Source of the DNA: Corynebacterium meridianum
GTDB lineage: Bacteria; Actinomycetota; Actinomycetes; Mycobacteriales; Mycobacteriaceae
Assembly: GCF_016342265.1 (NCBI RefSeq)
Contig: NZ_JAEIOS010000010.1
Span: forward strand, 1-64,000
Length of the DNA: 64,000 nucleotides
Direction: 5' to 3'
Shown here: piece by piece, positions 1 to 9,532 of the stretch
Numbering within the stretch: position 1 is the first letter of the stretch
Layout: every line of letters begins with the position of its first letter
Position numbers and translations under genes: made by a program
Notes under the pieces: model-generated
Database searches by the model: none
What the model saw: the letters and a program-made list of their open reading frames with translations, nothing else
Told to the model about the DNA's origin: nothing

Positions 1-2
1 CC

Positions 3-71
3 CACAACACCGCACAACACCCGACCAGGCCCCTCCTCGCGGAACTCACCGCTGAACTCACCCCGGCATAA
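3..71 (+). CDS. 3' end of an unidentified upstream gene (partial)
   Basis: An open frame enters from the left edge and ends at a TAA at 69-71, giving about 23 C-terminal residues ending in LAELTAELTPA. The CHAT-domain gene starts 36 bases downstream on the same strand, so the two are probably co-transcribed. Too little is visible to name a family. It may be the partner of the CHAT protein, since such proteases often lie beside sensor or effector genes. The frame itself is plausible but short. Confidence 0.45.
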   Translation, partial: HNTAQHPTRPLLAELTAELTPA

Positions 72-106
72 CCCCCACCACACAACCACCCCAAGAACGG
101 AAAACC

Positions 107-1531
107 ATGAACACCCCCACACAACAAACTCCTTCTGCGCCAGATTCCAACGGCGAACCGACCATCAGCGTGCTGGTTCGGATGGCCGACGCCGGAGACA
201 CCTACTTGTCATGGATAGTCATGGAACCTCCGTACACACAACACGCACAGATAATAGATTCCGATTCGATCTCAAGTACCGTAAATGAACTGGACAACTG
301 GCTCACCGCCATTCAACACGCAGATGCTTATAACGACTGGCTCGACAATGGATTGTTTACGAGTTTAGAGCGAGAATCAAGATTCTCGGAAAAGCTCGGC
401 GAGGCCTTGTTACCCGAGGAGCTGTGGCTAAAACTTCTAGAATGGTACCATCAGAAAAGGAAGGTGCAATTACGCATCACGCCAAGTCCACGCCTTGCCA
501 GGGTACCGTGGGAGCTCCTATGGCGCAGGAACCACAACGGATCCGCCGAAAGACGTCTAATTGAACTAGCGACCATCATCAACGATCCCCCGTCTGTTGT
601 CCATGTCGATCGTCCCTGCCGCCCGAAGACGTGGACGGAAATTCGGGATTGCCCTGCGCTACACATAATTGATCCGCGTTTGCCCAATACGTCGGGTCTC
701 GATCAAGCACTTGGCACTCAGACAATCTATCAGCGGGCTTTCAATAATTTTCTTTCGTCGGATGATTTAGCTACCCTAAAGAAGAGAATTCCTAAAACCC
801 CAGTTTTATCTTCTCGGTTTACCCGCCGCGACCTTTCGCAGATCCTGTGCGATAGCGACCACCCTATATCACGTTTGTTCTACTTCGGGCATGTCTCCTC
901 TTCGTTGAATGAGCCCGGTTCAGCCAGCCTCCACCTGTCCGATGAAGAGTGGAACGACGACAACAATCCCACAATGTCCCAGACGTGGGGATATACCAGC
1001 CCGATCGGGCATAGGATAAACGGAAATCGACACTTGCCCTTCAGTGCGATGGATTTGCTATCAGGGACGCTCGATTGCCAGGACGAAAAGGCGCGAGTCC
1101 TCTACGGAGTAGGTCAGGCAGCCGGTCACGAACTCTGGCCAATGCCGCCCCGGGTGGCTTTGATAGCCTGTGAAGGCGGCATCGACTTCCGCTCGACCGA
1201 GACGTTCGGCCTCGTTATCGTGATGCTCAGAAACGGAGCAGACACCGTAACCACGACGAGGTGGCCACTACCGACCGATTATCTCCTACACACGCTCGAC
1301 GCCACCCTCCCGAAAGACACACTCCCGACGTCAGCCCTGGCCTTCGCCGTAGACAAGGCACACCGTAGCGACGACCCGATACGAACTCTCCGGGGTTGGC
1401 AGTTGGAAGAGTTAGCCAGATGGAGAGAAACTAGCGCACTCGAGAATTCACCTGTGCTTTGGGCGTCCCTGTCAACCATTATCGCACCGTGGCGTGACGA
1501 CATAGAAAACAGCCCGGATGTTCAAGAATAG
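107..1531 (+). CDS. CHAT-domain (caspase-like) protein
   Basis: A 474-residue protein. From about residue 90 onward it follows the CHAT layout (caspase HetF associated with TPRs): an early VPWELLW motif near 133, a predicted catalytic histidine in FYFGHVSS (H262) and a catalytic cysteine in ALIACEGG (C355), followed by the GADTVTTTRWPL strand seen in these proteases. CHAT proteins cleave partner proteins in bacterial conflict and programmed-death systems; the substrate here is unknown. No signal peptide or membrane segment is evident, so it should be cytoplasmic. The N-terminal 90 residues match nothing I recognise. Base composition is clearly more AT-rich than the housekeeping genes from 3 kb on, which suggests acquisition by transfer. 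It lies just downstream of the partial gene ending at 71. Confidence 0.75.
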   Translation: MNTPTQQTPSAPDSNGEPTISVLVRMADAGDTYLSWIVMEPPYTQHAQIIDSDSISSTVNELDNWLTAIQHADAYNDWLDNGLFTSLERESRFSEKLGEALLPEELWLKLLEWYHQKRKVQLRITPSPRLARVPWELLWRRNHNGSAERRLIELATIINDPPSVVHVDRPCRPKTWTEIRDCPALHIIDPRLPNTSGLDQALGTQTIYQRAFNNFLSSDDLATLKKRIPKTPVLSSRFTRRDLSQILCDSDHPISRLFYFGHVSSSLNEPGSASLHLSDEEWNDDNNPTMSQTWGYTSPIGHRINGNRHLPFSAMDLLSGTLDCQDEKARVLYGVGQAAGHELWPMPPRVALIACEGGIDFRSTETFGLVIVMLRNGADTVTTTRWPLPTDYLLHTLDATLPKDTLPTSALAFAVDKAHRSDDPIRTLRGWQLEELARWRETSALENSPVLWASLSTIIAPWRDDIENSPDVQE

Positions 1532-1872
1532 TGGATTTATCCCTAGCACCATAGATGTCACTAATATAGATCAGGATTGACCTTCCCCCGACGTCTACCG
1601 TCGTTCCGGTTTCTGGAAAGCGTCTTGCCGCAGCATTCCTCTACCTCAAAAATCGAATCACCCAAGCAAAACACGGAACAGTCACGTGCCATAGGCATTC
1701 CCAGCCAGTTTTTAAAGACTTTTTTGAATTGATAATCATTTCCATTCAGGCGTGCATGCCGGAATGGAAATACCCCCGGATGCGTCACTCTTCCAAGAAT
1801 CTAGATGCTTTCGATCTACAACCAAAGCCACTGTGCTACCATAGGTTTAAGTTACACAGAAATGAGGTAGGC
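1532..1872. other. Gene-poor AT-rich gap with a long hairpin
   Basis: No convincing gene lies here. The notable structure is a near-perfect 34-base inverted repeat at 1738-1771: ten-base arms ATTTCCATTC and GAATGGAAAT around a smaller GGC/GCC stem. The zinc-ribbon gene is preceded by GAGGTAG at 1864-1870. Frames of 75-94 codons cross the region, but their codon content looks random apart from the zinc ribbon itself. Confidence 0.5.
1738..1771. repeat. Long inverted repeat (hairpin)
   Basis: The arms 1738-1747 and 1762-1771 are perfectly complementary. The 14-base centre itself contains GGC...GCC, so nearly the whole 34 bases can pair. It could be a terminator for the CHAT operon, although a U-tract is missing, or an element of the AT-rich island. 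Confidence 0.55.
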
Positions 1873-2013
1873 ATGGCTGAAGTAGCATCCCCCCATCGTT
1901 CAGGTGAGTACACGGAGCCACACAAATGCAGGAGCTGTGGAAGGGCTTTCTGGGCGAAACTATCATGGAATCGGGTCACCGTAATTTGCCCCCACTGCCA
2001 TACCGGCAACTGA
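1873..2013 (+). CDS. Small zinc-ribbon protein
   Basis: The ATG at 1873 sits three bases after GAGGTAG at 1864-1870 and yields 46 residues. An in-frame extension to 1729 is unlikely because it lacks a ribosome site and has random composition. Two cysteine pairs, CRSC (residues 22-25) and CPHC (residues 40-43), sit about 14 residues apart and form a typical zinc ribbon; FWAKLSWNRVTVICPHC is the second knuckle strand. Such miniature ribbons bind nucleic acid or protein partners, but the role is unknown. It lies alone in the AT-rich island downstream of the CHAT gene and upstream of a terminator-like hairpin. Confidence 0.6.
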   Translation: MAEVASPHRSGEYTEPHKCRSCGRAFWAKLSWNRVTVICPHCHTGN

Positions 2014-2751
2014 CCGCTATACCGAGATGTGAATAGTTAGTAGAATGTACCACCGCTTAAACGGAAAGTGGTGGTACTTTCCGGAATATCCAAGGCGATT
2101 CTTATTTTTTCTATGGATCCAATTTAGTTGTCGCAAGATCACCTAATTTTAGTCAACTTTATCGCGATTGATATCCAGGCTAGGAAGACGGTGGACTTAG
2201 TATTCGAAACACATTATGATATTATCTTTCGTAATAGCATTTGCAGCTTCCCCCAAGATTGATCTTTATTTGTGCCATAGCTATCCCTCGCTTATTGACA
2301 GTTTCTCCACCTACCACCGGTAGGATCTCCAAATTCCGTAGCATAGATTCAAGACGCCGCGCTTCACCCATTTGCGAGATGGGAGATTTACCGATGGAGT
2401 TGCGTTACATATCTACGGTTGATTCTCGGAACGCATCTCAACCGGACATGGGTGATTCAACAAAATCGTGACCACCCGGCATCGATAATAACGCATGCCC
2501 CATACGTTTAATCTGCAAACTCTTAGGAAAGAAAAACCTTTTGATGGTTGCTGATGCTTCTTTTCTGAAACTTAGTCAGCTGGAGCTGAAGAGATTGTTC
2601 GGTAAATTCGTCAATGCGATCACCAACAACGGGTTCTGTCGTCTTATTTGGCCCGTTGGATTGCACTTTGCTCACGGCGGGGCACGTACCGGGTGCGAAG
2701 CGTTCCCGGCCATTTCTCCGTGTCAGCACTACTGTTAATTCCACTACAACG
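2014..2751. other. AT-rich intergenic stretch of the accessory island
   Basis: About 740 bases without a supportable gene. After the hairpin at 2047-2077 the sequence stays AT-rich with short unrelated frames. Toward 2690 the composition shifts to the high GC of the rest of the window, just before recognisable BioW sequence begins near 2752. I see no transposase, integrase or direct repeats at the shift. Confidence 0.5.
2047..2077 (+). terminator. Hairpin terminator after zinc-ribbon gene
   Basis: GTACCACC at 2047-2054 pairs with GGTGGTAC at 2070-2077. The partly paired CTTaaacggAAAG lies between them, and TTT follows. It is placed 34 bases after the stop codon of the small zinc-ribbon gene. 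Confidence 0.5.
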
Positions 2752-3009
2752 CACCACAGCAAAGCGGTGGTACCGGCCATCAAGGTCACGGCGTATCCGC
2801 ACATCATCGCCGAGGTCTGCATCTCCGATGACCCCGACTACACCACCGGTTATCTCGCCTGCCGGGGCACGTACACGCGGATCACCGCGATGAAGGAGCC
2901 CGGCTCACCGGTGGGCACCAGGGTGTTCCTGTACGACGGTCCGGCATCGGACGTCGCGGAGTGCATCAAATGGCTGGAGAACCGGGTCGTGCTGGTGGAA
3001 GGCTTCTAG
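2752..3009 (+). pseudogene. bioW: Truncated bioW (C-terminal remnant of pimeloyl-CoA synthetase)
   Basis: The last 85 or so residues match the C-terminal third of BioW, 6-carboxyhexanoate-CoA ligase, which makes pimeloyl-CoA for biotin synthesis. Diagnostic motifs are SDDPDYTTGYLA, RITAMKEPGSP and TRVFLYDG, the same order as in Bacillus subtilis BioW (about 259 residues). The first ~170 residues are absent: upstream in this frame the sequence becomes unrelated and AT-rich before about 2690. The frame stays open back to an ATG at 2614 but is not BioW-like there. It stops at TAG 3007-3009, immediately abutting the bioF start. The remnant is almost certainly non-functional as a ligase, although a short peptide could still be made and could couple translation of bioF. 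Confidence 0.75.
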
Positions 3010-4165
3010 GTGGGCTCGCTCGACGATCTCGCCGCGGACCGGAACGCCGCCTGGGCGGGTGCGGGTCTGTCCCGTACCCTCCGGGAATTCACGGGGCCAC
3101 AGGAGCCGGTCACGCGTATCGACGGCCGCAGGCTCCTGCTCTTCGCCTCGTCCAACTACCTGGGGCTGGCCACACACCCCGGTGTGACCGGGGCCGCGCG
3201 TGCCGCGCTCGAGGTCTACGGTGCGGGGTCCGGCGGTTCGAGACTCACCACGGGGACAACTGACCTGCACACGGGACTCGAACGTCGGCTGGCGGAGGTT
3301 TTCGGCGGCGACGGGCACGAGGACGCGGTGTTCTTCGCCACGGGCTACCAGGCGAATCTGGCGGTGCTGCAGACGATCGCGGGACCGGACGTGACGGTAT
3401 ACTCGGACTCCCTGAATCACCCGAGCATCATCGACGGCTGCAGGTTGGCGCGGGCGGTGGTCCGGGTTTTCCCGCACGACGACCTCGCCGCCCTGGACCG
3501 CCTGCTCGGCGAGTGTGCGACCCCACACGCGCTCGTGGTCAGCGACGGGGTGTTCTCGATGGACGGGGATCTGGCTGACTTGCCGGGTCTCGTCGCGGTT
3601 GCGGAACGGCACGGGGCATGGACGATGATCGACGACGCCCACGGCGTGGGCACGCTGGGCCCGACGGGACGCGGCAGCGTCGAGCACCACGGGGTGCGCC
3701 CGGATCTCCTCGTCGGCACCGCGAGCAAGGCCCTGGGGGGGCGAGGGCGGTTTCGTGGTGTGCTCGTCGACGGTCGGCACGCTGCTGCGCAATCAGGCAC
3801 GCGGGTTCGTCTACTCCACGGCACCTTCTGCACCGACCGTCGCGGCTGTGTTGGCCGCGGTCGATGTCCTCGACGGGGCACCGGAGTTGGTGGACATGCT
3901 CCGCGCCAACGTCCGCGAGTGCGCGATGTGGCTGGGTGTTCGGGGGCAGGTGAGTCCGATCATCCCGGTTCCGGTCGGTGACGAGGTACGTGCCGTGGAG
4001 ATGTCCGGGGGGCTGCGGAACCGTGGTTTCTTCGTGCCAGCCATCCGGTGGCCCACCGTCGCCCGGGGTGCGGCGATCCTCCGGGTCACCGTCACCGCGG
4101 AGCACACCGCACACCAGATCCAGGCACTCGGTCGGGCGCTGCAGGAGCTGACCTCCCCGCGCTGA
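3010..4165 (+). pseudogene. bioF: 8-amino-7-oxononanoate synthase, frameshifted
   Basis: BioF is the PLP enzyme that joins pimeloyl-CoA and alanine in biotin synthesis. The GTG at 3010 directly follows the bioW stop. Frame one gives FASSNYLGLATHP, the D..DDAHGVGTLG motif and the PLP-lysine region TASKALGG, then loses homology. Homology resumes in the next frame (FVYSTAPSAPTVAAVLAAVD) to a stop at 4165. A run of seven G at 3735-3741 is the break: with six G the protein reads LGGEGGFVV and totals 384 residues, the usual family length. This is either a one-base insertion in the genome, a slippage site or a sequencing error. With bioW truncated beside it, decay of the pathway is the simplest reading. 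Confidence 0.8.
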
Positions 4166-4299
4166 TTCCGTCCCACTGCTCCGGTGCGGCAGAATCGTCA
4201 GCCCGGCCGCCACCTGGGTGCGGGATGCGGAAAACGCGGCGGCTACGATGAAGATGCAGCATGATCCCTGCACCCCGACCTGACCCCGAGGAGCTTCCC

Positions 4300-5277
4300 G
4301 TGGACGCACGCGACGAACAGGCACTGACAGCGGTGAAGCTGTATTTCGAGCGCGGTATGTCCCAGGCCGAGGTCGCCGCGGAGCTCGGGGTGTCCCGTCC
4401 CACCGCGGCGAAGCTGATCCAGTTGGGGAAGCAGCGTGGTTTCGTCACCATCGAGATCCATGATCCCCGCGAGGTCGACTCCGCCCTGGCGAAGCAGCTC
4501 GCCTCCCGGTTCGGCCTCGCCGATGTCCGTCTGGCGCATCTCCCCCGGGACACCGACGCCGATCTGCTCCGCGAACTGGGGAAACTCGGCGCAGCCGCAC
4601 TGCAGGAGCTCGTCACCGACGGCATGAAGGTGGGGGTTTCCTGGGGCGACACGATGTACTCGGTCTCGGCGCAGTTGGAGCACACCGACCGGCGTGGCGT
4701 CGAGATCGTGCAGCTGAAGGGCGGAACCTCGCATTCGGAACGGTCCACCTTCGACCTCGAGACGATCAACTCCTTCTGCCTCGCCTTCAACGCGACCGCC
4801 CGGACGCTGCCCCTGCCGGTGATCTTCGATTCCGAGGAGACGAAGCGGATCGTGGAGCGGGACCGGCACATCTCCCGGATCCTCGCCGCCGGCCGGGAGA
4901 CCGATCTGGTCACGTTCACGGTCGGTGACGTACACAGGGGTTCGCTTCTGCTGAATCTCGGGTACCTCTCGGAGGCTGAGGTCGACACGCTGCTCGAGCG
5001 GGCCGCCGGTGATGCGTGCTCCAGGTTCTTCACCGCCGATGGCGGGGTCGCGTTGCCGAGCATCGACGACCGCACGGTCGGTATCACCCTCGATGAGCTC
5101 GCGTCCCGGCCGATCCGGTTGCTCGTCGCGGGTGGCGCGGCGAAGACCACGGCTATCGCGACCGCGCTGGACATGGGTCTGGCGACGCATCTGGTGATCG
5201 ACCGCCCGACGGCGCTGCGGGTGCTGGACATCGCGGGTTCGACCGGATCAGGTCACCCGGCAACTGACGATAAATGA
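4300..5277 (+). CDS. deoR: SorC-family deoxyribonucleoside regulator (DeoR type)
   Basis: A cytoplasmic transcription regulator of 325 residues from the GTG at 4300, preceded by GAGGAG at 4288-4293 with a six-base gap. An in-frame ATG at 4261 would add 13 proline-rich residues and encodes the ribosome site, so I prefer GTG. The N-terminal helix-turn-helix is visible in MSQAEVAAELGVSRPTAAKL. The rest is the sugar-phosphate-binding SorC domain (VGVSWGDTMYSVSAQL, LVAGGAAKT, ALDMGLATHLVID). It is related to Bacillus DeoR, which responds to deoxyribose-5-phosphate and represses deo genes. nupC, cdd, deoA and deoC lie next door and a palindrome sits in their divergent promoter, so it very probably controls them. 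Confidence 0.85.
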   Translation: MDARDEQALTAVKLYFERGMSQAEVAAELGVSRPTAAKLIQLGKQRGFVTIEIHDPREVDSALAKQLASRFGLADVRLAHLPRDTDADLLRELGKLGAAALQELVTDGMKVGVSWGDTMYSVSAQLEHTDRRGVEIVQLKGGTSHSERSTFDLETINSFCLAFNATARTLPLPVIFDSEETKRIVERDRHISRILAAGRETDLVTFTVGDVHRGSLLLNLGYLSEAEVDTLLERAAGDACSRFFTADGGVALPSIDDRTVGITLDELASRPIRLLVAGGAAKTTAIATALDMGLATHLVIDRPTALRVLDIAGSTGSGHPATDDK

Positions 5278-5295
5278 GAATGTTTTCCGGAAGTC

Positions 5296-5324
5296 TTGTT
5301 GGAAACTTATTTCATTAGTAGGCT
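5296..5324 (+). promoter_or_regulatory. Promoter of the Rib-like surface protein gene
   Basis: TTGTTG at 5296-5301 and TAGGCT at 5319-5324 are separated by 17 bases, a good actinobacterial housekeeping promoter. The start codon follows 45 bases downstream. Confidence 0.5.
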
Positions 5325-5368
5325 TACGTCCGTCCCTCATCCACCGAGAAGAACGGAAGTATCCCTCT

Positions 5369-6292
5369 GTGAACACCTCCCCCAACCGTCGCCGCCGCTC
5401 GCTGTGCGCGGCGGGCCTCGCACTCGCCCTCCTCGCACCGATCACCACCTCGGTCGCCGTCGCCGAGGAAGGTGCCGACACCGCACTGACCGACCGCTAC
5501 GAGCCGCTCTTCGGCGAGGCACGGGCGAAGGTCGGCGCGGACACCACCAGCACGGCTCCGACGTTCGACGACACCACCACCGATCAGCTGGACGAAGCTC
5601 CGGTCCCGGAGAATACGACCTTCGCCCTCGGGAACGACGCCCCGAGGAACGCCAGGATCGACGCCGCCACCGGCGCGATCACCTACACCGCCACCCACGA
5701 TGACGCGGGCAAGGTCATCGCTGTACCGGTCACGGTGACCTACTCCGACAAGTCGACCGACGAGGGTTCCGTGTACTTCGTGGTGACCGACCCCCACGGC
5801 GGCACCGCGAAGAAGTACACCGTCAACTACGCCACGACCCACTCCCACACCGGCGAGAAGGCCGTGTCCAAGGCTCCGACGTTCGACGACACCACGACCG
5901 AGGCCGTCGAGACCCTGCCCGCACCCGAGGGCGCGGTGTTCAAGCTCAGCAAGAAGGCCCGGAACGCCGAGATCGACGCCGCGACGGGCGTGGTCACGTT
6001 CACCGCACCGGAATCGGACGCGAACACCACAGTCAACGTTCCCGTCGTGGTGTTCTACCCGGATGAGAGCCACGCTCACGCCGACGCCCCGTTCGAGGTG
6101 TTCCACCACGATCACGGGCATGACGGCGATAAGCCGAAGCCCGTCAAGCCCGCACCGAAGCCCTTCGGGAGCAGCGGCAGCACCGGTAGCGCACTCCTCG
6201 GCACCGGTGCACTGGTCGCGCTCGTCGCGGGCATCGTGCACTTCTTCAAGACCCATCCGCTGACCATCCCGGGACTTCCCCTTCCCCGGTAG
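5369..6292 (+). CDS. Secreted surface protein with two Rib/alpha-like repeats
   Basis: A 307-residue exported protein from a GTG start, with CGGAAG ten bases upstream. A signal peptide spans residues 1-32 (RRRR, then a hydrophobic core ending in SVAVAEE). Two tandem Rib/alpha/YPDG-type repeats follow at about 63-140 and 168-244. Each begins APTFDDTTT and contains an IDAATG turn and a V.VTYSD or VVFYPD strand. Then come a histidine-rich stretch (HHDHGHDGDK), a KPKPVKPAPKP linker, and a C-terminal hydrophobic segment (274-293) with no LPXTG motif. Such repeats act as stalks in surface adhesins, so cell-surface display by the C-terminal helix is inferred. It interrupts the deo locus and has its own promoter, so a link to nucleoside use is not implied. 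Confidence 0.7.
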   Translation: MNTSPNRRRRSLCAAGLALALLAPITTSVAVAEEGADTALTDRYEPLFGEARAKVGADTTSTAPTFDDTTTDQLDEAPVPENTTFALGNDAPRNARIDAATGAITYTATHDDAGKVIAVPVTVTYSDKSTDEGSVYFVVTDPHGGTAKKYTVNYATTHSHTGEKAVSKAPTFDDTTTEAVETLPAPEGAVFKLSKKARNAEIDAATGVVTFTAPESDANTTVNVPVVVFYPDESHAHADAPFEVFHHDHGHDGDKPKPVKPAPKPFGSSGSTGSALLGTGALVALVAGIVHFFKTHPLTIPGLPLPR

Positions 6293-6307
6293 TGGATGAA
6301 TGAGTGA

Positions 6308-6343
6308 GGCCGGGAAGGAGAGTCGATCTCTCCGGCCCGGCCC
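6308..6343. terminator. Bidirectional terminator between convergent genes
   Basis: GGCCGGG...GGAGAG at 6308-6322 pairs with CTCTCC...CCCGGCC up to 6342, with a small bulge and a TCGA-type loop. It lies between the convergent surface-protein gene and nupC and can serve both. Confidence 0.6.
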
Positions 6344-6359
6344 TTCGTCGTGTTCCGGG

Positions 6360-7574
6360 TCAGAGCGCGACGACACCGACGATGGCGGCGTTGAGCATGT
6401 TGACGGTGAATCCACCGAGCAGAGCCCAGGGGCCGAGCTTGGCGACCTCGCCACGGCGCTCGGGGACGAGACCACCGATCGCGCCGATCTGGATGGCGAT
6501 GGAGCTGAAGTTCGCGAAGCCGGCGAGGGCGAAAGTCGTGATCATCACGGTCTTCGGGGTGAAGGAGTCGATCTGGGGACCGAAGGAGGAGAATCCGACG
6601 AACTCGTTGATCACGGTCTTCTGCCCGATGAAGTTGCCCACATCGAGGGCTTCCGACCAGGGCACGCCGATCAGCCAGGCGACGGGTGCGAAGAGCACCC
6701 CGAACACCGCCTCCAGCGACCAGTTGTCCTGGCCGAACCAGCCGCCGATTCCGCCGAGCATCGCGGAGAGCATGGTGATCAGTGCGATGAAGGCGATGAG
6801 CAGGCAGCCCACGGCGACGGCGATCTTACCGCCCGCCATCGCCCCGGAGCCGATGGCGTCGATGATGTTCTTGGATTCGGTGTCGCGGACGTCCCGGATG
6901 CTGGCGTCGAGGTCGGATTCCTCAGTCTCGGGCATGAATGCCTTGGCAACGATGAGCGAGCCGGGCGCATTCATCAGGGAGGCCGCGAGCAGGTACTCGA
7001 GAGGTGCGCCGAGGAGCGAGTATCCGATGAGCGTGGATCCGGCGACCGAGGCGAATCCGCCGGTCATGCAGGCGAAGAGCTCACTGCGGGTCAGTTTCGG
7101 GAGGTAGGGGGCGACCACCAGTGGGGCTTCGGACTGGCCGAGGAAGATGACGGTGGAGGCGAAGACGCTCTCTACCTTGGATGTTCCGAGCAGCCACTTG
7201 AGTGCGCCGCCGAGAATGTCGACGAAATACTGGATCACCCGGAGGTAGTAGAGGGAACCGATTATCGCGCCGAGGACGATGATGACCGGCAGGACATTCA
7301 GCGCGAAGACGAAGCCGTTGTCGCCGCCGAACAGTCCGCCGAACACGAACTGGGTGCCCACGTTGGTGAAGTCGGTGAGCTTCTCGAGTCCGTGGGCCAC
7401 GGACTTCAGGGCGTTGAAGCCGACGTCCCATTTGAGGACGAGGAGTGCGAAAGAGATCTGGAGAAGCAGGCCGACGCCGAGAGTGCGCCACTTGATGGCG
7501 GATCGGTGTCGGGAGAAGAGTATGGCGAGGCCGAAGATGACAGCGATGCCCAGTAGTCCCTGGAAGCGGTCCAT
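6360..7574 (-). CDS. nupC: Concentrative nucleoside transporter NupC
   Basis: A 404-residue inner-membrane nucleoside/cation symporter of the CNT family. It shows the family layout: N-terminal helices, a gating domain (GQSEAPLVVAPYL), a core region (MTGGFASVAGSTLIGYSLLGAP), and C-terminal helices with EFVGFSSFGP. It imports pyrimidine and possibly purine nucleosides for the neighbouring salvage enzymes. The ATG follows AGGAGACCCC, a strong ribosome site. It is downstream of cdd on the same strand with a 54-base gap, so cdd-nupC is one operon diverging from deoA. A terminator hairpin follows the stop. Confidence 0.9.
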   Translation of the reverse strand: MDRFQGLLGIAVIFGLAILFSRHRSAIKWRTLGVGLLLQISFALLVLKWDVGFNALKSVAHGLEKLTDFTNVGTQFVFGGLFGGDNGFVFALNVLPVIIVLGAIIGSLYYLRVIQYFVDILGGALKWLLGTSKVESVFASTVIFLGQSEAPLVVAPYLPKLTRSELFACMTGGFASVAGSTLIGYSLLGAPLEYLLAASLMNAPGSLIVAKAFMPETEESDLDASIRDVRDTESKNIIDAIGSGAMAGGKIAVAVGCLLIAFIALITMLSAMLGGIGGWFGQDNWSLEAVFGVLFAPVAWLIGVPWSEALDVGNFIGQKTVINEFVGFSSFGPQIDSFTPKTVMITTFALAGFANFSSIAIQIGAIGGLVPERRGEVAKLGPWALLGGFTVNMLNAAIVGVVAL

Positions 7575-7628
7575 GGGGTCTCCTAGTGGTCGAGGTGGTT
7601 GATGGGGAGAGGTTTGCGGGGAAGGCGC

Positions 7629-8042
7629 CTAGAGGGAGTCCGGCCCGAAGGCGTGCGGCAGGAGTTCGGTGAACGCGATGCTGACCGGGTCGCCGGAGGA
7701 ACCTTCGACGATCACCCGGTCGCAACTGAATTCGCCGAGCACCTGCCGGCACGCGCCGCAGGGATGGCAGGGGGCGGCCTTCAGTCCGACGACGGCGGCG
7801 GCGACGATGTGTGGGCGTTCCCCGGGAGGCCCGGACTCCCGCTCGACGATCATCCGGCCCGCGGCGGTACGTTCGGCACAGATCGTCAGACCGTAGGAGG
7901 CGTTCTCCACGTTGCAGCCGGTGACGATGCGGCCGTCCTCGAGGAGGAGGGCCGCCCCCACCGGAAAACCGGAGTACGGGGCGTAGGCGCTGTGGGCTGC
8001 AGCGCGGGCGCGGTCGAGAAGTTCTGCGTCGGAGGCGGTCAT
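7629..8042 (-). CDS. cdd: Cytidine deaminase
   Basis: A 137-residue homotetramer-type cytidine/deoxycytidine deaminase. The zinc and catalytic motifs are CAERTA (the catalytic glutamate follows the zinc cysteine) and PCGACRQ; the substrate loop NVENASYG is also present. Length equals the usual short Cdd. It converts (deoxy)cytidine to (deoxy)uridine, which DeoA can then cleave. It is the first gene of the cdd-nupC unit and shares a 170-base divergent regulatory region with deoA that carries the predicted DeoR operator. Confidence 0.95.
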   Translation of the reverse strand: MTASDAELLDRARAAAHSAYAPYSGFPVGAALLLEDGRIVTGCNVENASYGLTICAERTAAGRMIVERESGPPGERPHIVAAAVVGLKAAPCHPCGACRQVLGEFSCDRVIVEGSSGDPVSIAFTELLPHAFGPDSL

Positions 8043-8074
8043 GTCGAATCCTTCGGGGCGGGGACGGAGATCAC

Positions 8075-8112
8075 ATGAACAGTTGTCAACTTTTTCATTG
8101 ACATTTGTTCAT
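8075..8112. promoter_or_regulatory. Predicted DeoR operator between cdd and deoA
   Basis: The arms ATGAACAGTTGTCAAC (8075-8090) and ATTGACATTTGTTCAT (8097-8112) are inverted repeats matching at 13 of 16 positions. The right arm contains the -35 box of the deoA promoter, so a bound SorC-family tetramer would block transcription. Assignment to the nearby DeoR is inference from position. Confidence 0.65.
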
Positions 8113-8126
8113 GTGCTTATGATAAT
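8098..8126 (+). promoter_or_regulatory. deoA promoter
   Basis: Consensus -35 TTGACA at 8098-8103, a 17-base spacer and -10 GATAAT at 8121-8126. The -35 box overlaps the inverted repeat described as the operator. Confidence 0.7.
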
Positions 8127-8215
8127 CGGGCTGTGGACCACCACACAAGGGTTTGCCGGATTTGATCCCGGTCACACCGCGGCCGGCATCCGTGGACAGC
8201 ACAAAGGAGTACGAC

Positions 8216-9508
<1,293 letters not shown>

Positions 9509-9532
9509 CCCATCCAAGGAGACCTGAAAGAC

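Noticed and set aside
1561..1788. 75-codon minus-strand frame with several cysteines
   Set aside because: No ribosome site, crosses the inverted repeat, and cysteine spacing does not fit a known ribbon.
2241..2738. Short plus-strand frames in the AT-rich stretch
   Set aside because: Random-looking composition, no ribosome sites, no family resemblance.
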